The notes: a model not told the origin generated them from the sequence alone. Shown: positions 17,468 to 25,792, numbered from the stretch's first letter. The stretch is 64,000 nt of DNA from Ketobacter sp036337295 (GCA_036337295.1 JAYZEN010000012.1:62001-126000), one strand, 5' to 3'. Numbers and translations are program-made.

Positions 17468-19849
17468 TCAGTCAGCTTGCATCTGCAACCAAAACTCAAT
17501 TTTCTTATGCAGCAGTGTTGAGTCGATGGGTTTGGCAATGTGGTCGTTCATGCCTGCAGTCAAACATTTTTCGCGGTCTTCCAGCATGGCGTTGGCGGTG
17601 ACGGCGAGTATGGGAATATCTCGATTTGCGTTGCCCAGCTGACGTATAAGTTTGGTCGCTTCAAAACCATTCATGATTGGCATTTGGCAATCCATTAGAA
17701 TCAGGTCAGCTTGCTCACGCTGCATGAGTTCGACAGCTTCTTTACCGTTTTCAGCGCAGATGTATTGGTAACCCAGTTTGCTGATGAAGCCTTTGGTAAC
17801 CATCATATTGGTTATGTTGTCTTCTACGATCAAAATCCTGATGGGCGCATCCGGTTCCCGCGATGGTTGATCCGGATTGGTCGATGTTGTTGTGTCAGGT
17901 GCTTTGGTGTTGATGAAAGTGACCGGAAGAGCCAGGGAAACGGTGGTGCCTTGGCCCTCGATGGACGTCTGTTCAAGCTTGGCATTGACCAGGTCTGCCA
18001 AGCGTGAGCAGATCGACAAGCCTAAGCCCAGCCCGCCGAAATGCCGTGAGAAGCTTTGATCAACCTGATAGAAAGGCTTGAATATTTTTTCGATATTGGC
18101 TTTGGCTATACCGATGCCTGTGTCGGTCACATCAATAACAAGCTGTTGAGTTCCCGCGCAATCTTTTTGCGCAAGTGTAACGGTGATCTGTCCTTGTAAG
18201 GTGAATTTAAACGCATTGTCCAAAATAGCCCCAAGCATTCTAACCACGATGCCTTTGTCCGTATGAACGCAGTGCTCAAGCAGTTGGTTTTCAATGATGA
18301 AATTCACTTGATCGTTTTGGTATGTTTCTCTGTGTTTGTTGGCCAGCTGTTTGATTAGAGGAAGAACCTCGAAGGTTTCCTGTTGTTGGCTTATGGCCCC
18401 GGACTGCAGCTCAGTGAAGCTCAGCAGGTTCTCGACGATTCCCAGCATGTCTTGCCCGGCTTGTTCTGCTGCAGCCAGCAGTTTCTGCTGCTCTGTTTCA
18501 TTGCCGGTACGCTTCAGTAATGTAACGGCCCCCAGCATGCCATTGATGGGAGTGCGCATCTCATGGCTGATGGTTGCCAGAAACTCATCTTTGGATTTAA
18601 GGGACTGTATTAACTCCTGGTTACGTTCTTCTGAGATAGCGGTTAACTGTTTCTGCATTGCATAGCGTTCTGACTTCATAGTATTTATGCGGTCCGCCAA
18701 TCCCAGCGATAGCAGAATGACCTCCGCAGCGATACCAATATGAATGGAATAGAGCAGACCCGGTGTCAGCGTGATGAGCCCGAACAAGCCTGCGCTGAAC
18801 AGCGAGATGGTGAGGAATAGTAAGGCCCAGGCAGATAGAAAAAAGCGGGCCTGTCGTTTTTTTGCAAGCAATGCTTTGATGCCCGAAAGGACCAACAATA
18901 TTACGAATAAAAACGCCGCCAACGTCACCACGTCGTTCAGCGGTTTTCCGGTTACCAGGGAAAACGCACTGGGTAGTAAACAGAGATATCCGAAGTAGGA
19001 AAGATAACGATTCAGCCGCTTATCGACGTCGGCCATTTCCAGGTAGGCACGCGCAAAGAACGCCCCAAAAAAGAAATTGATTGGAATGACGACGGATAAG
19101 GTGATGGCATTCCAGTCTGGGTACCCTGGCCATAACAATTGGTATCCAACGCCATTGAGCGCCGCCATGGAAATCGAACTGAACAAACCAAATCCGACGT
19201 AGTAAAAATACGCAACGTCCCGAATGACGAAAAACAGGAACAGATTGTACAGCAACATCGCGCCTAAAATACCGAAATAGGCCCCCCAAATGTAAGCATC
19301 GTAACCGTGGTGTTCGATGAACGCCTGTTTGTCCCACAACTCGATTGGCGCCAGTACTGAAGTGCTGGAGGAAATAGCAAGATAAAAGGTACGCGTTTCG
19401 CCAGGTTGGGTCGCTAACGGAAAAACCAGTTCGCGTAATTTGTATTCGCGCTCCAAAAAGCGCTCGCTCGCCCCCGCGCTGGAGAGGGCCCACTGGCCTG
19501 AGCGGTTTCGGCTGTAAAACTTAACCGAAGACAATACTGGCGAGTTGATGGCCAGTATCCACTCCTTGATCTCGGCTGAGGTGCGCAGGTCATTGATCGT
19601 AAACTTGAGCCAATAGGTATCGGAGGTAAACCCTCCTTGAAAAATGGCGGTGCCCTGGCTTTTGAACTGCCTCGCTGGGATCTGCTCAATGTCTTCTATG
19701 GTGAGCGTTTGGGGGGTTTTTAGATACTGAATGTAGGGCGTGACGACAATTCTTGTGGAGTCATCATAGGCGGGAATGGCGGTTGTGGCCCAGGCTGACC
19801 CCACTGTGAAACACAATACCAGCAAAACGCAAAAAACAACGAGCCTCAA
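17468..19849 (-). CDS. 7TMR-DISM hybrid sensor histidine kinase
   Basis: 793 residues from a TTG start with AGGGA six bases upstream. No ATG lies between the island end and the signal peptide, and an upstream frame to 20020 runs into the integrated element. Order: signal peptide, periplasmic 7TMR-DISMED2-like sensor (~35-150), seven membrane segments (~165-385), short coiled coil, HisKA (SHEMRTP), HATPase (G-box GGLGLGLSICS) and a C-terminal receiver (ILIVEDN, Asp in LILMDCQMP, Lys in HIAKPID). Such kinases sense small ligands, often carbohydrates or diffusible signals. The left end of the island lies 124 bp upstream, so the original promoter may have been separated from the gene. Confidence 0.88.
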   Translation of the reverse strand: MRLVVFCVLLVLCFTVGSAWATTAIPAYDDSTRIVVTPYIQYLKTPQTLTIEDIEQIPARQFKSQGTAIFQGGFTSDTYWLKFTINDLRTSAEIKEWILAINSPVLSSVKFYSRNRSGQWALSSAGASERFLEREYKLRELVFPLATQPGETRTFYLAISSSTSVLAPIELWDKQAFIEHHGYDAYIWGAYFGILGAMLLYNLFLFFVIRDVAYFYYVGFGLFSSISMAALNGVGYQLLWPGYPDWNAITLSVVIPINFFFGAFFARAYLEMADVDKRLNRYLSYFGYLCLLPSAFSLVTGKPLNDVVTLAAFLFVILLVLSGIKALLAKKRQARFFLSAWALLFLTISLFSAGLFGLITLTPGLLYSIHIGIAAEVILLSLGLADRINTMKSERYAMQKQLTAISEERNQELIQSLKSKDEFLATISHEMRTPINGMLGAVTLLKRTGNETEQQKLLAAAEQAGQDMLGIVENLLSFTELQSGAISQQQETFEVLPLIKQLANKHRETYQNDQVNFIIENQLLEHCVHTDKGIVVRMLGAILDNAFKFTLQGQITVTLAQKDCAGTQQLVIDVTDTGIGIAKANIEKIFKPFYQVDQSFSRHFGGLGLGLSICSRLADLVNAKLEQTSIEGQGTTVSLALPVTFINTKAPDTTTSTNPDQPSREPDAPIRILIVEDNITNMMVTKGFISKLGYQYICAENGKEAVELMQREQADLILMDCQMPIMNGFEATKLIRQLGNANRDIPILAVTANAMLEDREKCLTAGMNDHIAKPIDSTLLHKKIEFWLQMQAD

Positions 19850-19972
19850 TGAGATTCCCTGAATCGAAGGTCCTTTCCAAGTTCCAAGAATAGTATAAAG
19901 AGAGTTCAAGACCCAGTTGACGAATGGGGGAGGAATGTGGAGGCATTGAAAATGCGAGTGTTGGAAATACTG

Positions 19973-19999
19973 AAAATGGCGCGCCCGGAGAGATTCGAA
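19973..19999. repeat. Left attachment site (27-bp tRNA-Arg 3' end copy)
   Basis: Exact match of 27 bp to 48540-48566; includes CCA-end, acceptor strand and part of the T-arm of tRNA-Arg in the minus-strand sense. Beyond it the match to the tRNA becomes imperfect, so this is a fragment and not a functional tRNA gene. Confidence 0.88.
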
Positions 20000-20065
20000 A
20001 CCCGGACGATTTCCCTGCATAGATCAATAAAACCAATCACTTAGATATTTTTCAATTCCGAGATG

Positions 20066-20088
20066 GCCGCGATTTTCGCGGCTTTTTT
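20066..20088 (+). terminator. Rho-independent terminator at island left end
   Basis: GCCGCG (20066-20071) pairs with CGCGGC (20077-20082) over a five-base loop and is followed by six T. No gene on the plus strand ends just before it, so it may insulate the island from chromosomal transcription. Confidence 0.6.
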
Positions 20089-20858
20089 CGTTTCTAGCGC
20101 CCGTATTCTGGGCATCCAGCCGTTTTTTTCGGAATAGCCAGGCAAAGAAAAACCCCAGGTACTGAGACTGTTTGGCGACGGGATCAGTACGTGGGGCCTT
20201 GGCTCACTGAGTGAGTGAATTTCTTTTACAGGGCAATAGTAGCCCTCGTGAAAAAAATTCGCAAGCACCTCAGGGGCCGCGCTCGGCCCAGAGAAAGCGA
20301 CAGCAGATCTGGGCCGGGTTCGGTAGCAGGTTTGAACGTCCACTTTCTGCGGAACGGGTCGCGCCGGGAACCGGAAAGATGCCTCGCTGGGCTTGCTGCT
20401 TGGAACCGTCCCCCCGGTGTAACAACCGGAAAAGCGGCTCAGTGGCCTGGCAGGCTGGGTGGGTACGCAAGACAGAGGATGCTCAGGGGATCGCGCGGGA
20501 TCGTGCACCGACTTCAATTGCTGCATGGGGAGTTGACCAGGCTAGGCCCCTAAAACCCAAGCCAGTAAACGCAGCGTGGGGCGAAGGGTGTTGCTGGAGC
20601 GCGGAGCCGCTGGCCGTAAGGTTGGCGACAGTACCAGCAGGCTGGAATGCCGCAGTGTGGTGAGCCGCAGTTTGGCCCTTGGGCTGCGGTGAGCCAGGGG
20701 AAAGACTGCGCCAGCCAGGGGCTGGCCGCGTAGCGGGAAATTTTTTTGGATATTGATCGTGTAATCACTGGCGTTGGCAATCACTTAATTGAGCTATTGG
20801 AGGCACTCGTAGTGAGAAAAAGCATTAACAATACATTCATAGAAGCAGGAGCGTGCAG
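20089..20858. other. Structured non-coding region, island left end
   Basis: About 770 bp without a convincing gene: frames on both strands have no recognisable domains, poor starts and mutually overlapping positions. The stretch is G+C-rich and dense in hairpins: CGGCCCAGA/TCTGGGCCG (20284-20292 / 20308-20316), GCCAGCC/GGCTGGC (20710-20716 / 20720-20726), a CCAGC-AG-GCTGG palindrome near 20634 and a CCGCAG/CTGCGG stem near 20670. The last 100 bp become A+T-rich and should hold the parA promoter. A transfer or replication origin, a partition centromere or a structured RNA would all fit; the sequence does not decide. Confidence 0.4.
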
Positions 20859-21491
20859 ATGGGCGTGACAATTTCGGTACTGAATCAGAAGGGCGGATCA
20901 GGAAAGACCACGCTGGCTACCAACATAGCCTCTGGCCTTGCTAGAGCAGGCGGTAAAGTGTTGTTGGTCGATAGTGACCCACAAGGTAGTGCCCGGGACT
21001 GGAGGGCAGCCAATGAAAACAGTCCTATTCCGGTAATTGGTCTTGATCGCCCTACGCTGGCTAACGACTTAAAAGACTTCAGCCAGCAATACGATATCGT
21101 TGTTATTGATGGTGCACCCCAGCTCAAGGATCTGGCTGCTTCTGCGATTAGAGTCTCTGATGCCATTTTAATACCGGTACAGCCGTCGCCCTACGACATT
21201 TGGGCAACGGCGGACTTGGTTGAGCTGATTAAAGCTCGTCAGGAAATCACTGACGGCCGGACCCAAGCCGCCTTTTTGGTAAGTCGCGCTATCCAGAATA
21301 CTCGGTTAAGTAGTGAAGTAATTGAGGCGTTGAAACATTACTCACTGCCGGTTTTTAAATCCATGACCTATCAACGTGTCGTCTATGCAGTTAGCGCAAG
21401 CAATGGGTTGAGCGTATACGACGCTGAAGACGAAAAAGCTAAACATGAAATGCAATACATCGTAGAGGAGTTAATGCAATGGGTAAATTAG
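20859..21491 (+). CDS. parA: ParA/ParF-family partition ATPase
   Basis: 210-residue deviant Walker ATPase of the short ParF type. Motif I is NQKGGSGKTT, with the extra Lys that defines the family; motif II/III is VVIDGAPQ and a DSDPQGS motif is near residue 40. It binds DNA non-specifically in its ATP form and segregates plasmids or excised islands with a small DNA-binding partner. The ATG at 20859 has AGGAG seven bases upstream; a GTG two codons earlier is less well placed. It lacks the N-terminal DNA-binding domain of large ParA proteins. The next gene overlaps it by 13 bases. Confidence 0.88.
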   Translation: MGVTISVLNQKGGSGKTTLATNIASGLARAGGKVLLVDSDPQGSARDWRAANENSPIPVIGLDRPTLANDLKDFSQQYDIVVIDGAPQLKDLAASAIRVSDAILIPVQPSPYDIWATADLVELIKARQEITDGRTQAAFLVSRAIQNTRLSSEVIEALKHYSLPVFKSMTYQRVVYAVSASNGLSVYDAEDEKAKHEMQYIVEELMQWVN

Positions 21492-21715
21492 TCGATGCTG
21501 TACAGAAAAAACATGAGCGTGAGGAGCAGCGTGATGATTTAGCGAATATAAGGGATCAATTGTTGCGGGGAGACACCAAACGTTTGAACTGTGATGTGCC
21601 GGTACGTTTGTACAAGAAGCTGCAGATCAAAGTCATACAAGAGGACTCGTCGATTACCGCGGTGGTCAATCGCTTGGTAGCTGACTATGTAAATGCTAAA
21701 GGGGTAGAGGAATGA
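21479..21715 (+). CDS. Ribbon-helix-helix ParG-like partner protein
   Basis: 78 residues. A charged, flexible N-terminus (~1-35) precedes a ribbon-helix-helix-like end: beta strand RLNCDVPVRLYKKLQ, then two helices with DSSITAVVNRLVADYV. Such proteins bind operator/centromere repeats upstream of parA and stimulate the ATPase through the N-terminal tail. Overlap with parA (13 bases) and with the next gene (ATGA) makes a tight three-gene operon. Assignment rests on size, position and fold pattern. Confidence 0.75.
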   Translation: MGKLVDAVQKKHEREEQRDDLANIRDQLLRGDTKRLNCDVPVRLYKKLQIKVIQEDSSITAVVNRLVADYVNAKGVEE

Positions 21716-22251
21716 CACTATCCAGCGAAGAAATTGACGCAATATTGAGCGATTGTCGGGAAGCACTTGGGCTTGCTGAAGCCCACCATGAAGAGCGTAA
21801 GGGCATAGACTCTAAATTGGTCTTAAAAGCGACCCAGGGAATACTTAGGCGTTTAGATGAGCTCCTGAAGAGGGCATATCTGTTGACCTACCTCGAAGCG
21901 AAGCGTTACTGCGATGCATACCTGGAGGGAAAGAGCTCTTTGGGAGATTTCGGCGAGAGCTATGGTTATCTTCATTCCAGGGTTGAACTAAACAAGGGAA
22001 CGATAGATGCCTATTTTCAAGAAAGAAGGCCAAATGAATATGGAAAAATGATGAATTCGAGGATAAAAAAAGGCGCAAAAGGTTATGCCGAAAGAGCACT
22101 TATACGCTATGCGTCAGGCGAGTATGAAGCAGAATTGGCCATTATGACAGAGGAGCATTATCAGCGCTTACGAAAGCAGGCAGAAACTATTAAGGTGATG
22201 CAGCGTAAAATAAGATCGATTGAAATATTCCCCGCTGGTGCCAGAGATTAG
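21712..22251 (+). CDS. Hypothetical protein in partition operon
   Basis: 179 residues, hydrophilic and mostly helical by composition, with Lys/Arg-rich segments (~125-145 and the last 25 residues) that could contact DNA. Its start overlaps the stop of the ribbon-helix-helix gene (ATGA), so it is translated with the partition pair. I recognise no family. An accessory partition, mobilisation or segregation protein is the simplest guess. The 3' end overlaps the convergent small gene by four bases. Confidence 0.65.
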   Translation: MTLSSEEIDAILSDCREALGLAEAHHEERKGIDSKLVLKATQGILRRLDELLKRAYLLTYLEAKRYCDAYLEGKSSLGDFGESYGYLHSRVELNKGTIDAYFQERRPNEYGKMMNSRIKKGAKGYAERALIRYASGEYEAELAIMTEEHYQRLRKQAETIKVMQRKIRSIEIFPAGARD

Positions 22252-22508
22252 GAACGACCGAAGAGGACTTCCTTCAATAGTTCAAACTGGTCGGAATCCG
22301 GCCAGTTGGTTGCTCGTTGCCCTAGCCAATTCATAAAGTAAGGCGAAGCCGTTTGGCGGGCCTGAAAATACTCAGCCTCGGTTGTAATCCTTCCAATATC
22401 GATGCCTGCTAACGAGAAGTAAGGTCTTAGTGTTTCATGACCCTGCTTTGTAAATCGTAGCCTTCCCTTATTGTCGGTTAAATAGTAAGGATGATGCAAT
22501 CTTCGCAT
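22248..22508 (-). CDS. Small hypothetical protein
   Basis: 86 residues, soluble, rich in Tyr, Phe and Arg. It starts at an ATG with CGAGG seven bases upstream and ends four bases inside the convergent gene. No domain recognised. The N-terminal segment (YYLTDNKGRLRFTKQGHETL) loosely recalls a winged-helix wing, but this is too weak to assign. The ~270 bp between this gene and the next (22509-22782) show nothing beyond a short leader. Confidence 0.5.
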   Translation of the reverse strand: MRRLHHPYYLTDNKGRLRFTKQGHETLRPYFSLAGIDIGRITTEAEYFQARQTASPYFMNWLGQRATNWPDSDQFELLKEVLFGRS

Positions 22509-22782
22509 TGTTAACCTCGAGTAACTCGGTTTTGAGACTTCACATTCTTAGCTTATCAGTATATGCAAGGTCAGAATGACCATAACCAATACGCGAAGCG
22601 ATTTTCGCCTAAATATTGTCGAAAAATGCCAAGGGAGGAGGGATGTTGTGTAGGGTGAGTGAAGTTGGCGAGAAAATTCGTATAGATTAGGTCGAATCTT
22701 TTGCTTATCCGGCATTGCCGGATGAACGAGATCTTCGTTGAGATAGATATACCTGGAAAGTGGCGGTTTTGATTCATTGTCA

Positions 22783-23436
22783 TCACGGGGCTTTGGATGC
22801 CTGATAGCAGAATGCCGAGAATGCGCTCAGCCGGATTGATTGCCGTGAATTGGTAGAAAACACATGGCGGAGCATTAAGGTTAAAATAAGACCTGTGAAA
22901 CTTACCCAAGCCAAAAAGAGCAGTAGCTCTTTAAAGGTTGAAGTTGATGGTGTTAGAAGAAAATAGGTACCCCATATAATAAGGCTCCCAAAGATGAAAC
23001 GGCGAAAACGACCAGTAGGGTAAAGTGAGGAAAGAAGCCACTCTGGTGCTACCCAGCTTTCCGTGCCAGTGGATCGATTATTGATAGCTACCAGAGTGCC
23101 CGCGTATTCATAGAGTATTACCCTGTGCCCTGTACGCAGGTTAGTGTGAATGCCCTTGAGTTTGTAGCGTCGCTCCAAACCACCCTCAGCTCTCAGCCAA
23201 AACTCACTATACAGCACACCATCGGTACTGCCGTGCCAGTTGCGAGCCTCTACAACACGGCCTTGGTACAGGGTAACAGCATCGGGATTCGGATCGGAGG
23301 ACGATGTCAGAAAAGTACAAATAAACGAAATGGTTCTGAAGAGCACTCTGAGTGTCTTGAATAGCGCCATTCCAGCACCAATGGCTAGTGTGATGGCAAA
23401 AAAGGCAGCTAGAGTGTGTAAAAATAACTCCTGCAT
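22783..23436 (-). CDS. Island membrane protein, unknown
   Basis: 217 residues from the ATG at 23436, chosen because AGGTGAG lies just upstream; the frame is open a further 63 bases. Hydrophobic segments lie at ~5-30 and, as a pair, ~135-180. Between them is a soluble, probably beta-rich region (~45-125: LYQGRVVEARNWHG, GHRVILYEYAGTLVAI) resembling the small OB/SH3-like domain seen in NfeD-type or DUF3592-type membrane proteins; this likeness is only suggestive. It is divergent from the XRE regulator, and the two GTACC-N7-GGTAC operators lie in the shared gap, so that regulator probably controls it. Confidence 0.6.
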   Translation of the reverse strand: MQELFLHTLAAFFAITLAIGAGMALFKTLRVLFRTISFICTFLTSSSDPNPDAVTLYQGRVVEARNWHGSTDGVLYSEFWLRAEGGLERRYKLKGIHTNLRTGHRVILYEYAGTLVAINNRSTGTESWVAPEWLLSSLYPTGRFRRFIFGSLIIWGTYFLLTPSTSTFKELLLFLAWVSFTGLILTLMLRHVFSTNSRQSIRLSAFSAFCYQASKAP

Positions 23437-23560
23437 ATCACTCACCTGATAGGCTTTGAATAAATTGTCGCGTTGTACGCGGTGGGCGAGGTGCTGCACA
23501 CCATTGTTACCGATAAGAAGGCGTGCAATAAAAACGGCCTCCTGGGCATGCTTTCTCCTT

Positions 23561-23604
23561 GTACCTGATTTTGGTACATTGGCAATCGTACCAATAATCG
23601 GTAC
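23561..23604. promoter_or_regulatory. Twin operators GTACC-N7-GGTAC
   Basis: Two perfect inverted repeats with the same arms and the same seven-base spacer: 23561-23577 and 23588-23604. Their centres are 27 bp apart. They fill the gap between a divergent membrane-protein gene and the XRE regulator, the second ending two bases before the regulator's ATG. Most likely the binding sites of that regulator. Confidence 0.75.
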
Positions 23605-23606
23605 GC

Positions 23607-23837
23607 ATGCAAAAGGCTATCACATCTTCCAAATATGCAAGCCTGGTCGACTGGCTCAAGCAAGCGAGGGTTGACCAAGGCATCAGCATGCGAGAACTCG
23701 CCACCCGGATTGGCGAGCCGCATTCCTTTGTGCAAAAGGTGGAAAGCATGGAGCGGCGGTTGGATGTGTATGAATATGACCTCTATTGCAAGGCGCTGGA
23801 TCTCGATCCTAAGGCGGGGTTTGAGTTTCTCCGCTGA
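23607..23837 (+). CDS. XRE-family transcriptional regulator
   Basis: 76-residue single-domain Cro/CI-type helix-turn-helix protein (DQGISMRELATRIGEPHSFV is the HTH; the helix following contains KVESMERRLDVYEYDLYCKAL). The operator ends two bases before the start codon, which leaves no room for a ribosome site; the mRNA may be leaderless or the operator may double as the leader. It probably represses itself and the divergent membrane gene. It might also affect the effector module downstream. Confidence 0.85.
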   Translation: MQKAITSSKYASLVDWLKQARVDQGISMRELATRIGEPHSFVQKVESMERRLDVYEYDLYCKALDLDPKAGFEFLR

Positions 23838-23934
23838 TGAGTAATGGCCTGATTACTCAGTTGTGCAATATTCCCTCACTTACTTCTATTGCCCCTTAGC
23901 TGTATCATTCTGTGTTATAGATCAAGGAGGATGT

Positions 23935-24369
23935 ATGGCAGTAGCATTTGGAACGCTTTGGGCCAACCACCCCGCAAACAAAGGCATGGATGAGCCGTGC
24001 GCGACCAATGGTAATGGTAATTTTGAGAATCAATGCGCTATTCGGATGGGAGTTGCGCTCGCCAATTCAGGCGTTTCGCTGGCGGGCTTTCGGGGCGCGC
24101 GTTGCTGGTTTGGGCACAAGAACCATGTTCTTAGGGCGCAGGAGCTGGCCAATTGGCTGGCGAATGGCGGTGGTGGCTTTGGTAGCCCCACGGTTCACCG
24201 TAGTGCTAACTCGTCTTCGTTTCTCAATAGTGGGATCGTATTCTTCAAAAACTTCTGGGGCGTTGGCAATCAAGGTGATCATATCGACCTTTGGGATGGC
24301 CGGCAGATGACGAAAGGTGATCCGGTCTATTTCGATGCATCAGAGGAGGTGTGGTTTTGGCAGCTGTAA
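23935..24369 (+). CDS. tae4: Tae4-type T6SS amidase effector
   Basis: 144 residues. Papain-like NlpC/P60-related peptidoglycan amidase of the type VI amidase effector 4 family, which cuts between D-iGlu and mDAP in target cell walls. Markers: start WANHP, catalytic Cys34 in NQCAIRMGVAL, a GxxC-H-RAxELAxWL middle, and catalytic His116 in DHIDLWDG. There is no signal peptide, as expected for a T6SS-delivered toxin. Start ATG 23935 has a strong AAGGAGG site; the frame is open 72 bases further. The next gene overlaps the 3' end. No T6SS structural gene lies in the window, so delivery would need a system elsewhere. Confidence 0.85.
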   Translation: MAVAFGTLWANHPANKGMDEPCATNGNGNFENQCAIRMGVALANSGVSLAGFRGARCWFGHKNHVLRAQELANWLANGGGGFGSPTVHRSANSSSFLNSGIVFFKNFWGVGNQGDHIDLWDGRQMTKGDPVYFDASEEVWFWQL

Positions 24370-24821
24370 AGCGACTATGGGTTATTCTAGCAGTTGTATT
24401 GACGGCTTGTGCACATGCGCAGTCGACTCCACAGGTTGCATCAATTCATGACGTTTCACTTCAGTTGGTGCTGTCGGGCAATAAGTGTTCTTTGCATTAC
24501 CAAGGCATGCAACTCGATCTGGGTATCGAGGAGAAATGCTTTTTCTTGGCAGATGAACAGGGAAAGCCAATCGCTAAATATTACGATGACATCGGTGCCT
24601 CTGTGGTCATCGTGGCAGGGGGGCGGCTGGATCTGTCTGAATATCAGCAGCCACCTGAATTTGCGCAGCCAGAAGCCTGTGGCCAACAATCTAAAGGCCT
24701 TATCGTATCGAAATCTGGTGAGGTCTCCTTGTCGCCCTTTTCGTCAAGCTCAATGATTTTCTGCCCCGATTCGAAGGCAGATGAAAAAGTATACTGGCTG
24801 TTTGGGCATAAGCGGCCATGA
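24357..24821 (+). CDS. Putative periplasmic lipoprotein immunity protein for Tae4
   Basis: 154 residues from TTG 24357, seven bases after GAGGAGG; a GTG at 24351 is too close to that site. Signal peptide ends in LTAC, a lipobox, so the protein would face the periplasm where the amidase acts. Four more Cys in the mature part suggest disulfides. It overlaps the effector gene by 13 bases, the usual effector/immunity coupling. It does not look like the helical Tai4 fold by eye, so the immunity role rests on position and location. Confidence 0.65.
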   Translation: MAAVKRLWVILAVVLTACAHAQSTPQVASIHDVSLQLVLSGNKCSLHYQGMQLDLGIEEKCFFLADEQGKPIAKYYDDIGASVVIVAGGRLDLSEYQQPPEFAQPEACGQQSKGLIVSKSGEVSLSPFSSSSMIFCPDSKADEKVYWLFGHKRP

Positions 24822-24925
24822 CGCGGATGCTGGTTGAGTGGCTAGGCTTTTGGCCTGCGGTGCTCATGATGCCAACGCTAATGGCGATTGGCATTATTTG
24901 CGTTCTATGGTGGCGAAGCCGGTAA
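24818..24925 (+). CDS. 35-residue single-span membrane peptide
   Basis: A short frame starting at the ATGA overlap with the immunity gene and ending in TAA at 24923-24925. Residues ~10-30 form one hydrophobic span (PAVLMMPTLMAIGIICVLW) followed by a positively charged end (WRSR), a typical inside anchor. The stop-start overlap argues for real translation as a third gene of the effector operon. Function unknown. Confidence 0.5.
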   Translation: MTRMLVEWLGFWPAVLMMPTLMAIGIICVLWWRSR

Positions 24926-24968
24926 GGGTGGCTTTGTATTTTTGGGCTAGGTGAGCAGTGTGTAAGCC

Positions 24969-25430
24969 CTACGGTGAGCCATATAGCTTGCTGTCTTTAC
25001 AGTCGATCTTTTCACCTGCGCGATAGCACTCTACATTTTCAGGCATTGCAGAGCCTTTCTTAAAGTCGCCCTTGGCGGCATCACCTTCAAAGGTGATCAC
25101 CCCGTTGCCAATTAGCGAGGCACCATCAAAGTTGCCAACAGAGACGGAATTGGTATCCGTACTGATCATAACGCCTTCACCTTTAAAAGCATCGTTTTCC
25201 CAGTGGCCAGCCATTACACTGCCATTTTTTGCGTAGTGCACGCCATAGCCATGGCGATTCCCGTCTTTTAAATCGCCCACATAAGCACCTTGCTCCGTGG
25301 AATAAATGGCGCGGCCGGTAAAGCTCTTCATCTGTTCTTGAGAAACGACGGTATAGCCGGTGTCGGTGTTGCCCGCTTGGCATCCACAGGTCGTGATGAG
25401 CGCTGCTGTGAAAAGAATGTGTTTCATCAT
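24969..25430 (-). CDS. MORN-repeat lipoprotein
   Basis: 153 residues. Short signal with a Cys around residue 16-18, likely lipoprotein. The mature part contains at least three MORN-type units (GAYVGDLKDGNRHGYG, GSVMAGHWENDAFKGEG, SVSVGNFDGASLIGNG), which form small beta-hairpins. The start at 25430 makes an ATGA overlap with the upstream gene; two adjacent Met codons are alternatives. Function unknown. Confidence 0.7.
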   Translation of the reverse strand: MMKHILFTAALITTCGCQAGNTDTGYTVVSQEQMKSFTGRAIYSTEQGAYVGDLKDGNRHGYGVHYAKNGSVMAGHWENDAFKGEGVMISTDTNSVSVGNFDGASLIGNGVITFEGDAAKGDFKKGSAMPENVECYRAGEKIDCKDSKLYGSP

Positions 25431-25792
25431 TTGCATTGACCTTTTATTACTCGAGTAACGATGCTCTGGAAGTTTGCCCAGAACCGGGCTTGTTCGTGAG
25501 TGCCTCGAGTGAAATGGCGAGAGTATTGTGCGGCGGCGGCCTTTTGAGCGCCGAGCAGGGTCAGACGATTCGAATTCGCGATGGCTTTAGCCAAGCCCGT
25601 CCAATCTTCCGTGCCCACGGTGACCATGCCAACCTCTTTATCCATCCAGGACAGAACGTGAGTTGCCGATAGCAATCCAGCCAGCAAACCTGATTGTCCG
25701 AGCATGTGGTTAATTTCCTGCAGCGCCTGTTTGTCTTCTTGATCCAGGGTTACGGATATCTGTTCAGGGTTCAGAATGATCTCACATTCCAT
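25427..25792 (-). CDS. Hypothetical protein coupled to MORN lipoprotein
   Basis: 121 residues from the ATG at 25792 with GGAG six bases upstream. Soluble and helical in appearance, with a hydrophobic central patch (LAGLLSATHVLSWM) too short for a clear membrane span. Its stop overlaps the start of the MORN lipoprotein. I recognise no family. An effector/cognate or envelope-stress pair is conceivable, but nothing in the sequence shows it. Confidence 0.55.
   Translation of the reverse strand: MECEIILNPEQISVTLDQEDKQALQEINHMLGQSGLLAGLLSATHVLSWMDKEVGMVTVGTEDWTGLAKAIANSNRLTLLGAQKAAAAQYSRHFTRGTHEQARFWANFQSIVTRVIKGQCK

Noticed and set aside
19850..20020. N-terminal extension of the 7TMR-DISM kinase beginning in the attachment repeat
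   Set aside because: It would start inside tRNA-derived sequence; the TTG at 19849 has a ribosome site and begins the signal peptide.
20041..20784. Several open frames on both strands at the island's left end (for example 20211-20663 plus and 20041-20526 minus)
   Set aside because: Overlapping, no recognisable domains, biased composition from the G+C-rich hairpins, and no good ribosome sites.
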